DNA from: Ephemerocybe angulata
Taxonomy: Eukaryota; Basidiomycota; Agaricomycetes; Agaricales; Psathyrellaceae
Direction: 5' to 3'
DNA: 64,000 nt
Assembly (NCBI GenBank): GCA_013368325.1
Contig: JAACJK010000005.1
Span: 1-64,000, forward strand
The notes beneath the pieces are model-generated. The model was given only the letters and a program-made list of their open reading frames with translations. It was not told where the DNA came from and ran no database searches. A program made the translations under genes and the position numbers. Positions 22,642 through 33,188 of the stretch are shown here, one piece after another. The number at the start of each line of letters is the position of its first letter. Position 1 is the first letter of the stretch.

Positions 22642-23215
22642 GACGCCTTGGCACTATTGGGCTATGCACAGTCTGCTAAACCACGGATTCTCGCTCAAGT
22701 TGAACAGGCCGGCGAAACGTGGTACATGCTGCCTCAAGTCCAAGGCGAGGTAGGGTTCACGTCTCCCTGCTCGGGGAAGTCTTGCTCCGTGATGATCAGC
22801 ATGATGGGCTTGGGCGGGAATCGTTGAGAAGTCGATACACGGGAGAGGAGTCGTCGAGACATAATCACCATTGCGGAGGGACGCTTCTACTCATACATTG
22901 CCACTGGAGTTTGTGGAGTACACCAAGGCATGGGCGGTCGGAAGCACTTATGATACTTGCCACCGAAAGCGCGCCGAGATTGGCCATCTTTCGTTACAGT
23001 TATGTACAGACCCCAAGTCGTGCCTACTGTACCCCTCTACATCCTAATTCAGTGTCCCTAACTTGACTGCCTAGATTCCATAGATACTCCATTCCCGTGT
23101 CCATGTGCTTTGGCAGGCCGGTTTTGTCATGGGACGGTATGGACGCCTATGGACATGATGGCGAAGGTGGGTGACAGATTACACGAATTCTTCAATGTAT
23201 CAGGCGCTGATCACT
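22642..23215 (+). pseudogene. Decayed coding remnant, related to 32915-33125
   Basis: A forward frame reads DALALLGYAQSAKPRILAQV, EQAGETWYMLPQVQGEVGFT and SPCSGKSCSVMISMMGLGGN before a stop. Other frames continue with LEFVEYTKAWAVGSTYDT and then GDRLHEFFNVSGADHSN. The fragments look like one protein broken by frameshifts and stops. A diverged copy, also with an ALAL block, CSVMI/CPSMI-like text and an MGLG/MGSR-like block, occurs at 32915-33125. The family is not recognised. Confidence 0.35.
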
Positions 23216-23278
23216 CCAACGTAAGTCTTGTTCCGCTTTCCCTTCCTAGATGTCTGATGTTAGCGTATGGACACTTTA

Positions 23279-23862
23279 TCTCCTCGTCTAATACCCGGTC
23301 CGTCATCATAAGTGGAATCAATAAAGACGACACGAACCCAGGAATGACCGAGGACCTTGCATACAAATCATATGTGAGGGCGGTGCCTCCGTATTCTATG
23401 TCCCGCCCTCAAACGGGGTACTTGGACCGAGTCCAGCGCCTAATACCAACGTCGATCGGAAGGACGAGACTGAAAGCGGCTTCAAAGGTCGCACGCGAAG
23501 TGTTTATAATATACCTAAATCAGATGTTTTCAATTGTGGATCTGAGCCACTGTTTCTCGGACGCTCCATCTTCTCGTCTACTGCCCGCTCCGTCGTCATG
23601 ACATAAGTGAATCATTAAAGACAACACAAACCCGGCGAGCGCCGAGGACCCAGCACACAGAACCCATGGCGGTGCATTCGTAGCCTATGTCCCGCCCTTA
23701 AACGGGGTATTTGGATTGATTCCAGCGCCTTATCAATGTCGATGGCAAGGACAAGGCTGAAAGCAGCATCAAAGGTCGCACGCGAAGTACTCAAAATATA
23801 CCTAAATCAGAAGCCCAATTGTGGATCTGAGTCGCCGTTTCTCGCCGATCACGAAGATGAGA
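23279..23862. repeat. Tandem duplication, two units of about 290 bp
   Basis: The units share TCTCGTCTA, AATAAAGAC/CATTAAAGAC, TATGTCCCGCCCT, AAACGGGGTA, TCAAAGGTCGCACGCGAAGT, ATATACCTAAATCAGA and AATTGTGGATCTGAG in the same order. Divergence is roughly 15-25 percent by eye, so the duplication is not recent. Confidence 0.7.
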
Positions 23863-24044
23863 TGCTCACAGCCCCCCAGCTTGCTGCATCGCGCAAGGGA
23901 GAAGCCAGGAAGTGGGGTACAAGAGGCTGTCCTGTCCCTGCCCCCAACCCCTTCGCATCACACCGAGCCTCATCGAAGTTGATGGGAAGCACCGCTCAAA
24001 ATTCCAGGAACTTCACTAGTAGTATGCTACACCACAGCAATTAA

Positions 24045-25000
24045 TGGCGAGGTTTTAATCACAGAAATAACACGGACAACAGACGGTTCGAGGGTTTGGC
24101 TGTCCCATCCCACTCTCGCGCCGCGAGATTGAGATGAGCGCGAGCCTCGTCACCGGCATGCATTAGTGAATCCTGGCTCTACATATACCACGTACGGCGT
24201 TCTAAGCGCTCTAACAGATCATTCATAAGCTGAGCACGGGTCCAAATCTCCCCGGACGCTGAGTCCGTCAATAAACCCGCGCACGCGGCCATATGGGTAT
24301 GCACTCGTCCCACAGCACAACAAGAGGAAGAACGGCATTGTACGTCGTAGGGGAACCAACCGACCGATCGTATACATAGACAGAATCAGAGAAAAGTAGA
24401 GCGCGTGTAAAAACGAAAGCCCGCGAATCCGGATGCATGTCAAGTGAGGAGTGATCGCTAAAAAACGAATGTACAAATGCCATAGTGAGACTCCGATGAG
24501 AGAGGTACGCGAGAGCACGAGGATGAACACGAGTATCACAAAAGCCTGTTCCTCGAGAGCGACAGTATTCTTGATGAGTATAACAAGCGAGGAACAGAGA
24601 GGACTCAAGACGTAGCACGAGAGCGGAAGCGACGACCGCAAGAATGAAGCCATTTAATACAGAGCACGAGAACACAAAGCATGAAGAAAACAAGAATGAA
24701 AGCAGGCCAGCACCAGAATACCACAGCACGATGCTCATAAGACGCTCGTCAACTCCCTCTCCTGCCTCCGCCTCGAAATCTCCCGTGCTACACACCTTTC
24801 GTTCTAGAGGACGAAAGCACTAGGAAGTTACGGGCGGGCGCAGTCGGGGACGAGTTAGTTCCAGAGGCGACGGGAGAAGACGAAGAGTTGGGTGGAGGAA
24901 ATGAAGGGGGAGACGAAGCCACGATGACGTCCAAACGCCGTTCATACACTCTTTGGCGTGGTTCTCAGCACGATCCGTCCTTTCAATGTGCAAAGAGAGA
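24045..25000. other. 3' flank of the first homeodomain-like gene; long frames judged non-coding
   Basis: Minus-strand frames of up to 175 codons are Ser/Leu/Phe-rich without any domain. The matching flank of the paralogous gene (30000-30880) has the same composition (minus strand rich in TCGTGCTTCC-like runs). This suggests a shared 3' UTR or flanking region rather than a protein. Confidence 0.35.
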
Positions 25001-26738
25001 CTAGGCATGCGCATGAGCATGAGTATGCGCGCCGCGCGCGTTCGTCGAAAAGCCATCAGCGTCGTCGACTTCAGCGGTGGAAGCAGCAAAACCATCACGA
25101 GCAGTAACCCCAGTCCCAGTATCAGCACTCCTCGCCGCGCTCGTAGCACCAAGTTCCGAGCCCAAGAATAGAGATCCAGATACACCACTAAACTGAAATG
25201 CACAAGCATCGCCAAAGAGGTACGGCACTGTCGAGAGCGAGATATCGAAGCAGGGCGTGAAGGTGATACCTTCGTACAGCGCGCGCTCCAGGTCGGCAGG
25301 CGTCGGTATGGGGTCGTCGGTGTCGGCTAGGGGACGAGAGCTGGCAGGAGAGAGGGGCGGAGGCGGAGGCAGCGTCGACAGCGAGGAGTGAGATGCGGTT
25401 TGAGGAAGAAGACGAGGAGGATTCAGACGCTTTCGAGATGGGTTTGAGTGCTTCGGAGCGGTGATAGTGGTCTTCTTGGTGGGGCGCCGGCTAGGTCCTT
25501 CGACTTCTTTGCGGCGGGCGGGTGTGGGGCCTACAGAAAGGAAAGCACACGTTGGAGGGAGCAGCGGAGGAGACGAAAAGACAAGCGCGCGGAAGCTGTT
25601 TGTTAGGCACAGAAAGCAACACCGAGCCTAACACGAGGGACGAGGGACGGACGGTACCTTTGGATTTGGGCACGCACGCGCGCGGAATGTTAGCGATTTG
25701 CGAGGCGCGTCTCGCAGTGGGCGGGTGGACTGGAGCTGAGGATACGGCCGAGGCTTCGCGGGTAAGAGTGCGTTTACCGTCATCGTCAATATGGGTCGGC
25801 TTGGTCGAATCGGACGCCGGCACATACTCCAACGCATTCATATACGGCCGTAGCCGTTTCGAGGCTCTTGTAAGCCGGGGTAGATCTGGGACCGGAGGCG
25901 GCAAAGTAGGCGGGCATGGCGCCGAGCGTGGGGGAGGGCTTGTGTATGGGGACGAGGGAGGGAGGAAGCACTGCGACAGGGTGAGGGGCGATGATGTGGG
26001 CCTTGGAGACGGAGGAAGGGGTGGAGAAGGGGTCCCAGTGACGGCGGAGGCATTGGGGATGGCTGGAGAGCGGTGAGTGTGAGTGGGAGCACCTACTGCA
26101 TCGTCCACACCGGTCTGAATCTGCTGGCAGTCCTCCACCTGCACGAAGCCAACGGCACTGGGAGTGTCTTGACCTGCGCTGTGTCGGCCTTGCCTAGAAC
26201 ACGACGAGACGCCGCATGGAAGCGCGCATATATGTGACATACCTTGCGTTTCTTCCTGCTCCTCCTCCTCCACCTTACTCATCTGCACACCCTCCACCTG
26301 CTCCTCCTCCTCCTCCTCCTCCTCCTTAACCTTCACCCTCCTACTCCTCGCCTTCTCCCCCTTCTCCTCCCTCTCCTCCCTCGCCTTCCTCTCCTCCTCT
26401 TCCTCCTCTCCCTCCACATCCCCCACCTCCATCTCATAACTCCCCTCCGGAACCTCCACCCCCATCTTCTTCGCCCGCGCACGGCAGCGGTACCACCACT
26501 TATGGACCTTCTCAGCATCGAGGCCGCGTGCAGCAGCCCAAGCAGCCCGAGAGGCGGGCGAGGGGATGCGGCGGTCGAGCGCCCAGAGGGCGCTGAGGCG
26601 CGCGAAGTGGGCGGCGGTGGGTGCTCCGGTGCGGGGCGCCGTCGTCGTCGTCGTTGGGTTGGGGATTGTCGATGTGGTTGGTGAGTGTTTGCGTTTCTTG
26701 GAAGGGGCTGAAGGGGCAGAGGCGGGAGGGTGGGCCAT
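25001..26738 (-). CDS. Atypical homeodomain-like protein, paralogue 1
   Basis: ATG at 26738 (MAHPPASAPSAPSKKRKHSP). A homeodomain-like block spans about residues 42-92: HFARLSALWALDRRIPSP, then a helix, then a recognition-helix-like EKVHKWWYRCRARAKK. The canonical WF-x-N-R core is WWYRCR here, so the base-contacting Asn51 is replaced. A Glu-rich acidic/basic coiled segment follows (poly-Glu from CTC/CTT repeats). The C-terminal exon, entered through a roughly 125-nt intron (GTACCG...TTCTGTAG near 25656-25531), reads a Lys/Arg-rich stretch, then ADLERALYEGITF, DISLSTVPYLFGDACAFQF and a stop at 25001. Intron-like gaps in the middle are also open in frame, so the exact exons between 26242 and 26060 are uncertain. 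A nuclear DNA-binding role is inferred. A relation to mating-type HD proteins is possible but not shown. Confidence 0.6.
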
Positions 26739-27016
26739 TGTGCCGGGAGGAGATGGGGGAAGGGAGGAAGGAAGGAAGGAAGGAAGGGTTTGGCGCTTAT
26801 GTCGAGGCCGATGCCAAACAACGACCAAAGCGAGTACCCCCGCAGTGGCAGGCGCCTCTGACCCGCCCGACGCCCGGCCGGCTGTCGCCCCCCACTTTTC
26901 TACCCGATCTTCAGTCCGGTTCACACATTGTACACTCAAGATACGGGTAAGTGAACGCCTGTTGTGGCGAGGAGCAAGGTTGCTAGTCCGTCAGCTTCCG
27001 GTCCAGGCGGGCAGTC

Positions 27017-27497
27017 GTGGGCTATAGCAGTCAAGCGCGCAGGGCATCACCGATGCACTGGGGGAGGCATGGCTCCAGCCGAATAGAATACTTACACCGT
27101 AGAAGACCTAGAGTATGTCAGAGATCTAACATATACCCATATCCGACGTTCTTTCCTTCCCCTTCGATCTTGCTTTTCTTTCTTCGGAACGCCTCGTCGA
27201 TCCATGTCCAAGAATGGCATCTACATTTTTCATCAGTCTTACCGACAGAGAAGAGCAATGTCAGGCACACTGCAGCCAGCTAATCGGAGGCTCACCAATG
27301 AGCATGATCCTCCGGATGTGCACGCCATCGCCTCGTGGCCAATAAGGCAGTGTTCGATCAAGAAGGATATCACCCCTCCACCGACAGCACCTGCACTTCC
27401 TCTCATACACCCACCCTCTCCTAGCCTTTCCATCCTTCAGTAGCCATACGGCTCTCCCTCCCTTCATCCACAGCCGTAGCTCGAGCTATCTCCGTCA
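27017..27497. other. Intergenic, no gene seen
   Basis: Short frames only. A pyrimidine-rich stretch near 27365-27435 precedes the coiled-coil gene. Confidence 0.4.
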
Positions 27498-27500
27498 TTG

Positions 27501-28523
27501 ATGGCGACTCTAAAGCGACCGCGATCCACAGAACCCGATGCACAACATTCAAAGAAGCACCCAAGGCTATATGAGACTCAAGCACCGGATGGAGGCCGTG
27601 GGCCTATGGTCGAAACCGCATCCAAGGCAATCCAAAGTCCACAACCAGCCACGAGACGAGAGGAGATCTTGCAAAATGGACTCGCGGCCCTGACAAAAGT
27701 CTTACAGCGGCAGGGGCAGGAACTCAATGCGAAGAACTTCGAGATCGCCTCCTTGCGGAGCCAACTCGCCGAGCGAAACAGGGGGTTCCAGGAGAGTCTG
27801 ACGGATCGCCTTGCAGAGATAGTATCGCAGAAAGTCGACGCCATGCGCTCACATGCACCGGAACGGCGGGAGCGGGCTGGAGACGACCCCGACGCTCGTC
27901 AGACCGCCAGTACACTGGAACCCAATTCCACTGTACCACGTGCAGCTCCTACGGCTACTACTACTACTGACAGTGCGGAAATTATAGCCATTGGGGTCTG
28001 GCGGGGGTCTGGCGTGTGACATAGCCATTTGGTTTTGCGATAGCCATTTGAGCGTGGAAGAGCGTGACAAGGGGTCTGGGTTAGCCATTCTGAGGGTGTT
28101 CGGAATGCGGTTTACTCTAGATTTACGGGGCGTCTTCAATGCTCTAAAAACGTGCACACAGTCCGCTGTTGTGTTTCGAAAGAGATGTAAGGGATCCCCG
28201 TAGTTTTAAGGTGGAGAGATGCCCCTTATGACCCATCTTTTGCGAGCCCATGGTTGTGACATCCCGGTCCCCCTCCTAGCCATCGCCCCTCATTGTGACG
28301 TGACATTTTCGAGTTAGCCATGCCATTGGCCTTTTGTGACGTGACAAATGGCTATAATTTCCGCACTGTCAGTATAACAACCCCACCTGCACCCGCACCC
28401 GCACTCGCACCCTCGTCCGACGACCTCCTCGGAGCGCGGCTCCGGATTTCGACCCTGGAGCACGAAAACGCCGTGCTGGCCGATGATGTTCGCATGGAGT
28501 GTCGGATGTCCATGGCATCATGA
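27501..28523 (+). pseudogene. Coiled-coil nuclear-type protein gene split by a MITE
   Basis: ATG at 27501 opens MATLKRPRSTEPDAQHSKKH, whose KRPR and KKHPR clusters could be nuclear localisation signals. A predicted coiled coil follows (EILQNGLAALTKVLQRQGQE and IASLRSQLAERNRGFQ). The frame enters a 406-bp inverted-repeat element at 27967 and hits a stop at 28017-28019. After the element the same frame resumes with a Pro/Ala-rich linker and a second heptad-like stretch (LLGARLRISTLEHENAVLAD), ending in TGA at 28521-28523. The frame and sense continue across the insertion if one TA copy is ignored, so the gene was probably intact before. No DNA-binding domain was recognised. A bZIP-like or structural coiled-coil role is speculative. 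Confidence 0.5.
27967..28372. mobile_element. Tc1/mariner-type MITE, 406 bp, TA target duplication
   Basis: Perfect terminal inverted repeats begin CTGACAGTGCGGAAATTATA and extend to about 26 bp. They are flanked by TA on both sides (27965-27966 and 28373-28374), as expected for Tc1/mariner-mobilised MITEs. Internally the motif TAGCCATT recurs several times. There is no transposase. The element sits in the coding region of the coiled-coil gene. Confidence 0.8.
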
Positions 28524-29473
28524 TTTGTAGTCGACCTCCTGTGGCACAAAGGATACTAGAATAACGGCTTTCTCGCCTTTCCTGGAAACGTCTTGCAGGG
28601 TGATACTCGGAGACGCGTGCTGAGAGAAAGGATGGTATGCAAAGTCCAACAGCGTGGGCGCGCTAAGCTCCCCCTTCATGCGACTTTGGGCGCACACTAC
28701 TCTATTGAATATTCCCTCCTCTAATGATAATCTTGATAAACCCATATCTCATATTCTCAGCTAAACACACGTAGGCACAGCACAAAATGTCCTTAACGTG
28801 CATAAAGCTGTGCCAGACCTACATGAAAGGCGCATGTCACCTGGATCGCGTCTATCTCCCAAACAGGAGCTCAAATGAATCATACACTTAATGTGCACAG
28901 CCGTTAGCAGATGTTTCGCCCATTTAACTTCGTTCTCGCACGATTTCCATCGTATGAAAAAGGATCAAACATTAGCCTGGATATCGCTGGCGCTCCCCAA
29001 TCGATGTGGTGCATCAACATTGCGTGTAGGCCACATGGACGGTGCAAGAATGACAGCCCGAAGTTTCCTTGCCATGGAGGCGAGGACGAGAGGATATTTT
29101 GCAGTGGGAAACCTCAAGGTACAGTATGAATGAACGAGGCAGTGTCTTGTTATGTGGCAGCGTAGTCTGCTGAGCCGAAATGTAGTAATGCGTGATGAAT
29201 GAAGCATGTAACATGCGTCTAACATAGCTTCACAACAGCCCAAACAGCCACGTCGCTCTCCTACGACCCTGCCGTTGACTTTGTTGGACTGGTGGGATAT
29301 TTCAACAAGTTTTTCTCGACGTTCCCTAAGTGTCGTGCGTCTTTCTTTCATGTGATCGCGCCGCGGCGCAAGCTAATCTGAGGTTCCTCTGCAGACCCTT
29401 CACTTCATTTCCACCTAGAATTTATTGCCTGCCCCACGTCTACTAGGGTCTAGCACGATAGATGCGTTTCATG
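28524..29473. other. No supportable gene
   Basis: Only short, unrecognised frames on both strands. Confidence 0.4.
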
Positions 29474-29847
29474 CAGGCTCCTAGAACCAGCCGGGCTATC
29501 GTGAATCTCGCAATCCTATGGTCGCGCGGGACAATGTTTGGTTAATACAAATATTTGGAACGAAAAGTCATATATTCATGTAAAGGACAGGTGTGGGGGG
29601 CATCTAGAGCTTTATCAGTCCTCGAGCCCAGATAATCGCTCACTGATAAGGCAGGGGAATTCGCGCGAGGATCAGAGCTCGGTGATCTCGGCTGGCCAAT
29701 TTTGCCAGCCGGTCTTTGGCCGGTCTATCGTGTTTCGAGCCCGTGAGTTGTGTTTGTTCGTTCCAAATATTTGTATTAACCAAACATTGTCCCGCGCGAC
29801 CATAGGATTGCGAGATTCACGATAGCCCGGCTGGTTCTAGGAGCCTG
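29474..29847. mobile_element. Mutator-like MITE, 374 bp with 91-bp perfect TIRs
   Basis: The terminal inverted repeats (29474-29564 and 29757-29847) match perfectly over 91 bp and begin CAGGCTCCTAGAACC. They are flanked by a 9-bp direct repeat, CGTTTCATG, at 29465-29473 and 29848-29856. Long TIRs with a 9-bp TSD are the hallmark of Mutator-like elements. Only 192 bp lie between the arms and no transposase is encoded. The perfect arms imply recent activity or a hairpin kept identical by conversion. Confidence 0.85.
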
Positions 29848-29856
29848 CGTTTCATG

Positions 29857-30899
29857 TATCATTTCAATGGACATCTACCTGTGTTGTGTATACCCCTTTC
29901 GCAGCTCGGCTTGTGCCAGAAAGTGGACGAAGGCCCTTAAACTCTGGAACCATCGAACTCTCTAATCTTCCTCCGGCTGTAACCTAAATTTTCGCCCTTG
30001 TGATTTGGAAGGCGAATGCAATCGATCCCAGTGAATTCAGCTGCATACGAGGAGCGGCGGGACCGATAAACCCAAGTGTACATATATACAAAGAGAGTAG
30101 AATAAGAGTTAAGTAGGGTCGATGACAGGACGCACAACAACAGTTCACGAATACCACCGAGAACTACAAAAAAGCGCAGATCAACGAGCGAGCGACAGTC
30201 CGATCCGATGATATAATACTTGTCCAATCAGAATAAGCGCGAAAGAGCAAGCAAGCATGAGCATGAGTACGACTTTCAGGAACATATCGCGGGCCGTGCC
30301 TGGAAGATCCTACCATCCTGAAGGAGAACGAAAGACGGTCGAAAGTACAGACAAAATCGACAAAATCTGAAGTTGCAGCGCGAAACGTAAGAGGGAACGA
30401 AAAGTCGCACCAGAGTAGAAAGCCACGAAGCCACAAAACAGTTACCATGACGCCAGCCAGAACGGGATTTTAAAGCACAGAGGCACGGAAGCACGAAGGG
30501 AATCAGCACGCAAAAGCATAGCAAACCGAGGAACAGAAGTACGAGGCCACGAGCACGAAGAGGCGAACGAAAGTAGTCGCGTACCACCAGCCCGACGTGC
30601 ACCTAACACCACAGCTCCCATCAACTCCATCCTAATACCCTCAAGTTTCACATGCCGTACGCACTCGACCCATCCCTCCAACGAGGTCTAGCGCGAGGAA
30701 AGTCGAAACAGCGCACGCAGCCAAAGCCGTATCAGATAACGAAGGGCTGAATCCAGGCACGGACGAACGAGGACGATGCATAACCAAGGCCTGAGTAGAG
30801 CGAATGGGCAGAAACATCGCTCGTACCCGCGTCGTCGCAGGGCCAAACGAGAACCGTTCAAAGCAAGGAGTCCGGGAGTCGTCGTAGCAGAGCCCGAGT
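29857..30899. other. 3' flank of the second homeodomain-like gene, no gene
   Basis: Composition resembles 24045-25000. Minus-strand frames are low-complexity and lack domains. Confidence 0.35.
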
Positions 30900-32405
30900 C
30901 TAAGTGTCCACCGTCGCAGAGTCGTCAACGTCGTCTCGAATAGCAGCAGTCGCATTAGCATGAGCTGCGCTCGTAGCACTCTCGTCGGAGCCCAATGATT
31001 CAGATCTAGATCCACCATAGCCAAACTGATATCCACAAGCGTCAACGCCAAAGAGGTACGGAACAGCCGAGAGTGAGATGTCCACACAGCGCTCGAACGT
31101 GATGCCTTCGTAGAGCGCACGCTCCAGGTTGGCAGGGGTCGGGAGGGGGTCGTCGATTTCGACATCGACTAGCGCGCGAGAAGTGGTAGCCTGAACGGGA
31201 GGCGGGGGTGGCGAGTAGCGAGATGCAGTTCGAGGAGCAGCAGCAGGAGGACGTGTGGTTTTGGAACGCTTGCGGGAGGGTTTGGAGGTCTTGGGAGGGA
31301 TGATGGTGGTCTTGACGGGTCGATGGGCGGGCTTCTTCGCTCGCCTCGCAGGGGGTTTGGGTTCTACCGTGACTGAGACACGCGACGCAAGGAAGAGAAG
31401 AACGCGAGAAGAACGCGAGTACGAGCCATTAGGAACTCGCAGCGAAATGGAGTCTATCACAAGGTGACACAATACCTTTCGTTTTCGGCACAGATACGTG
31501 CTGGATGTTGTCGTTGAGCGAGGTCCGCCTTTCAGAGAGCGGTTGTACCGGAGCCGAATGCGAGCTGACGGCCGAGGCTTTGGGCACAGGCTCCAAGGCG
31601 TGGATATACAGACGCTTGGCGGCCCATGTGAGTCGTGGTAGATCTGGAGGCGCAGGCGACGATGCAGGCGGGAAAGGCGCCGAGCGTGGAGAAGGGGTTG
31701 TGTATGGAGACGAGGGAGGGAGGAAGTATTGCGATAGGGTCAGAGGAGGGCTCTGCGTGGCGGCGGAGGCTTCGCGGATGTCTGGAGAGCGGTAAGCAGT
31801 GAATGGGAGCGCGTACGAGCGACGTACCTTCAGCGTCGTCCACCGCCCCGTCCACTGCCATCAGTGCATGCGCCATCGGCGTCGACGTGGGTGCTGGTGA
31901 CGCCTGAGGAGGCATAGCAACACGCCCTGTGTCTCCCTTGCCTAGAAATCGATGAGACCTTATCAAAGCGCGCATACGCGACATACCTTTCGCTTCCTCC
32001 TCCTCCTCCTCCCTCCTCATCTCTACTTCCTCCACCTCCTTCTTAACACGCACCCTCCTCCTCCTATCCTTCTCCTCCCTCTCCTCCCTCGCCTTCCTCT
32101 CCTCCTCCGCCTCCGCCTCCACATCCCCCACATCCATCTCATAACTCCCCTCTGGAATCTCAATCCCCAACTTCTTCTCCCGCGCCCGGCAGCGGTACCA
32201 CCACTTGTGGACCTTCTCGGCGTCGAGACGCAGCTCGAGAGGCGGGGGTGGGGATGCGGCGGTCGAGCGCCCAGATGGCGCTGAGGCGCGCAGAGTGGGC
32301 TGGGGTGAGCGTCGTCATCGTTGCCTTGGGGATCGTCGATGTGGTTGGAGTGCGTTTGCGTTTCTTGGAGGAGGCTGCTGGGGCGTAGGTGGGAGGGTGG
32401 GTCAT
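30900..32405 (-). pseudogene. Atypical homeodomain-like protein, paralogue 2, broken homeodomain
   Basis: ATG at 32405 (MTHPPTYAPAASSKKRKRTP) aligns with the paralogue at 26738. The homeodomain-like block begins SARLSAIWALDRRIPTPASR but then lacks 17 nt relative to paralogue 1 (near 32228-32232), which shifts the frame exactly before the LDAEKVHKWWYRCRA helix. Beyond the lesion everything is coherent: the KLGIEIPEGSYEMDVGDVEA segment, a 45-nt intron (GTATGT...TTTCTAG), a 46-nt intron (GTACGT...CTCTCCAG), an exon with SPPLTLSQYFLPPSSPYTTP, and a last exon with ANLERALYEGITF and DISLSAVPYLFGVDACGYQF, ending at 30900. The rest of the gene being intact suggests recent loss. A rescue by splicing was considered, but no intron fits the 17-nt gap. 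Confidence 0.6.
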
Positions 32406-32914
32406 CGTGCAAGAAGAAGATGGGGAACGAAGGAAGGAAGGAAGGCGCGTCATGGTGATGCCAAACAACGACCAAAGCGAGTACCCGCGCAGTGGCGGCG
32501 CCTCTGACCCGCCCCCGGCCGACGGCCGTCGCCCCCAACTCTTCGATATACTTCCAGGTCCCGCGAGAAAGGAGTATTGACTGGTGTTATTGAACCTTCC
32601 TTGGCTACGTCGGAAATGGCCTCAAGTTCGCCGCAAGAATCGGGAGAAGCCAACAGACTCCTGTAAAATAGTTTGCAGGATAGTTTCCCCTATCCTCCTA
32701 CATCGTGCTCAACTTGTTGAACGAGCAACGTTCATTTGGCTCGCTACACCTGAGCGAGGTGAATAATACATTTCGAGGAAATCTTAGATAATCCACGAAG
32801 GCTCATCAGAAGCAACATAGCGCTCTGCGCTCATGAAGAAGGATCCTTGTCCCCAGAATCCAGATAGGCACTCGTGTATCACGACGCGATGAGGTGCACG
32901 ATGGAATGTGTGTG

Positions 32915-33188
32915 GAGCTTGAGAATAGAATGGCGGGCTCACCCCACACAGTCTCAGAACGCCTTGGCATTAGCACAGGGGGATGAACGAGGTTGTCCTT
33001 CTATGATCTGCGCTCAAGGTGAACTTGATGCTTCTGAGAGTCGAATCCCGGGCGTCGATGATTATCAGCATTGCGTGATGGGCTCCCGGGCGGGAATTTT
33101 GGAGAACTTAGAATTCCAGAAGCTGTGCGCTGTGCTCTCCCGTAATGATGTGCTGCGAATCGCCGTCCTCTACCGGACATGGAGGTGA
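32915..33188 (+). pseudogene. Decayed coding remnant related to 22642-23215
   Basis: An open frame includes NALALAQGDERGCPSMICAQ and an MGSRAG block, colinear with the remnant at 22642. No start or domain is recognisable. Confidence 0.3.

Noticed and set aside
24219..24820. Hydrophobic minus-strand frames that look like membrane proteins
   Set aside because: Ser/Leu/Phe-rich low-complexity text that matches the composition of the flank at 30000-30650, so more likely a shared 3' flank than a transporter.
25491..26939. The whole 482-codon minus frame as one unspliced protein starting at 26939
   Set aside because: The part before the ATG at 26738 is not conserved in the paralogue and the end runs into an intron. 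The spliced model ending at 25001 agrees better with paralogue 2.
33015..33060. Box B-like GAGTCGAATCCCGGG as part of a tRNA
   Set aside because: No matching box A, acceptor or anticodon arm at proper distance.
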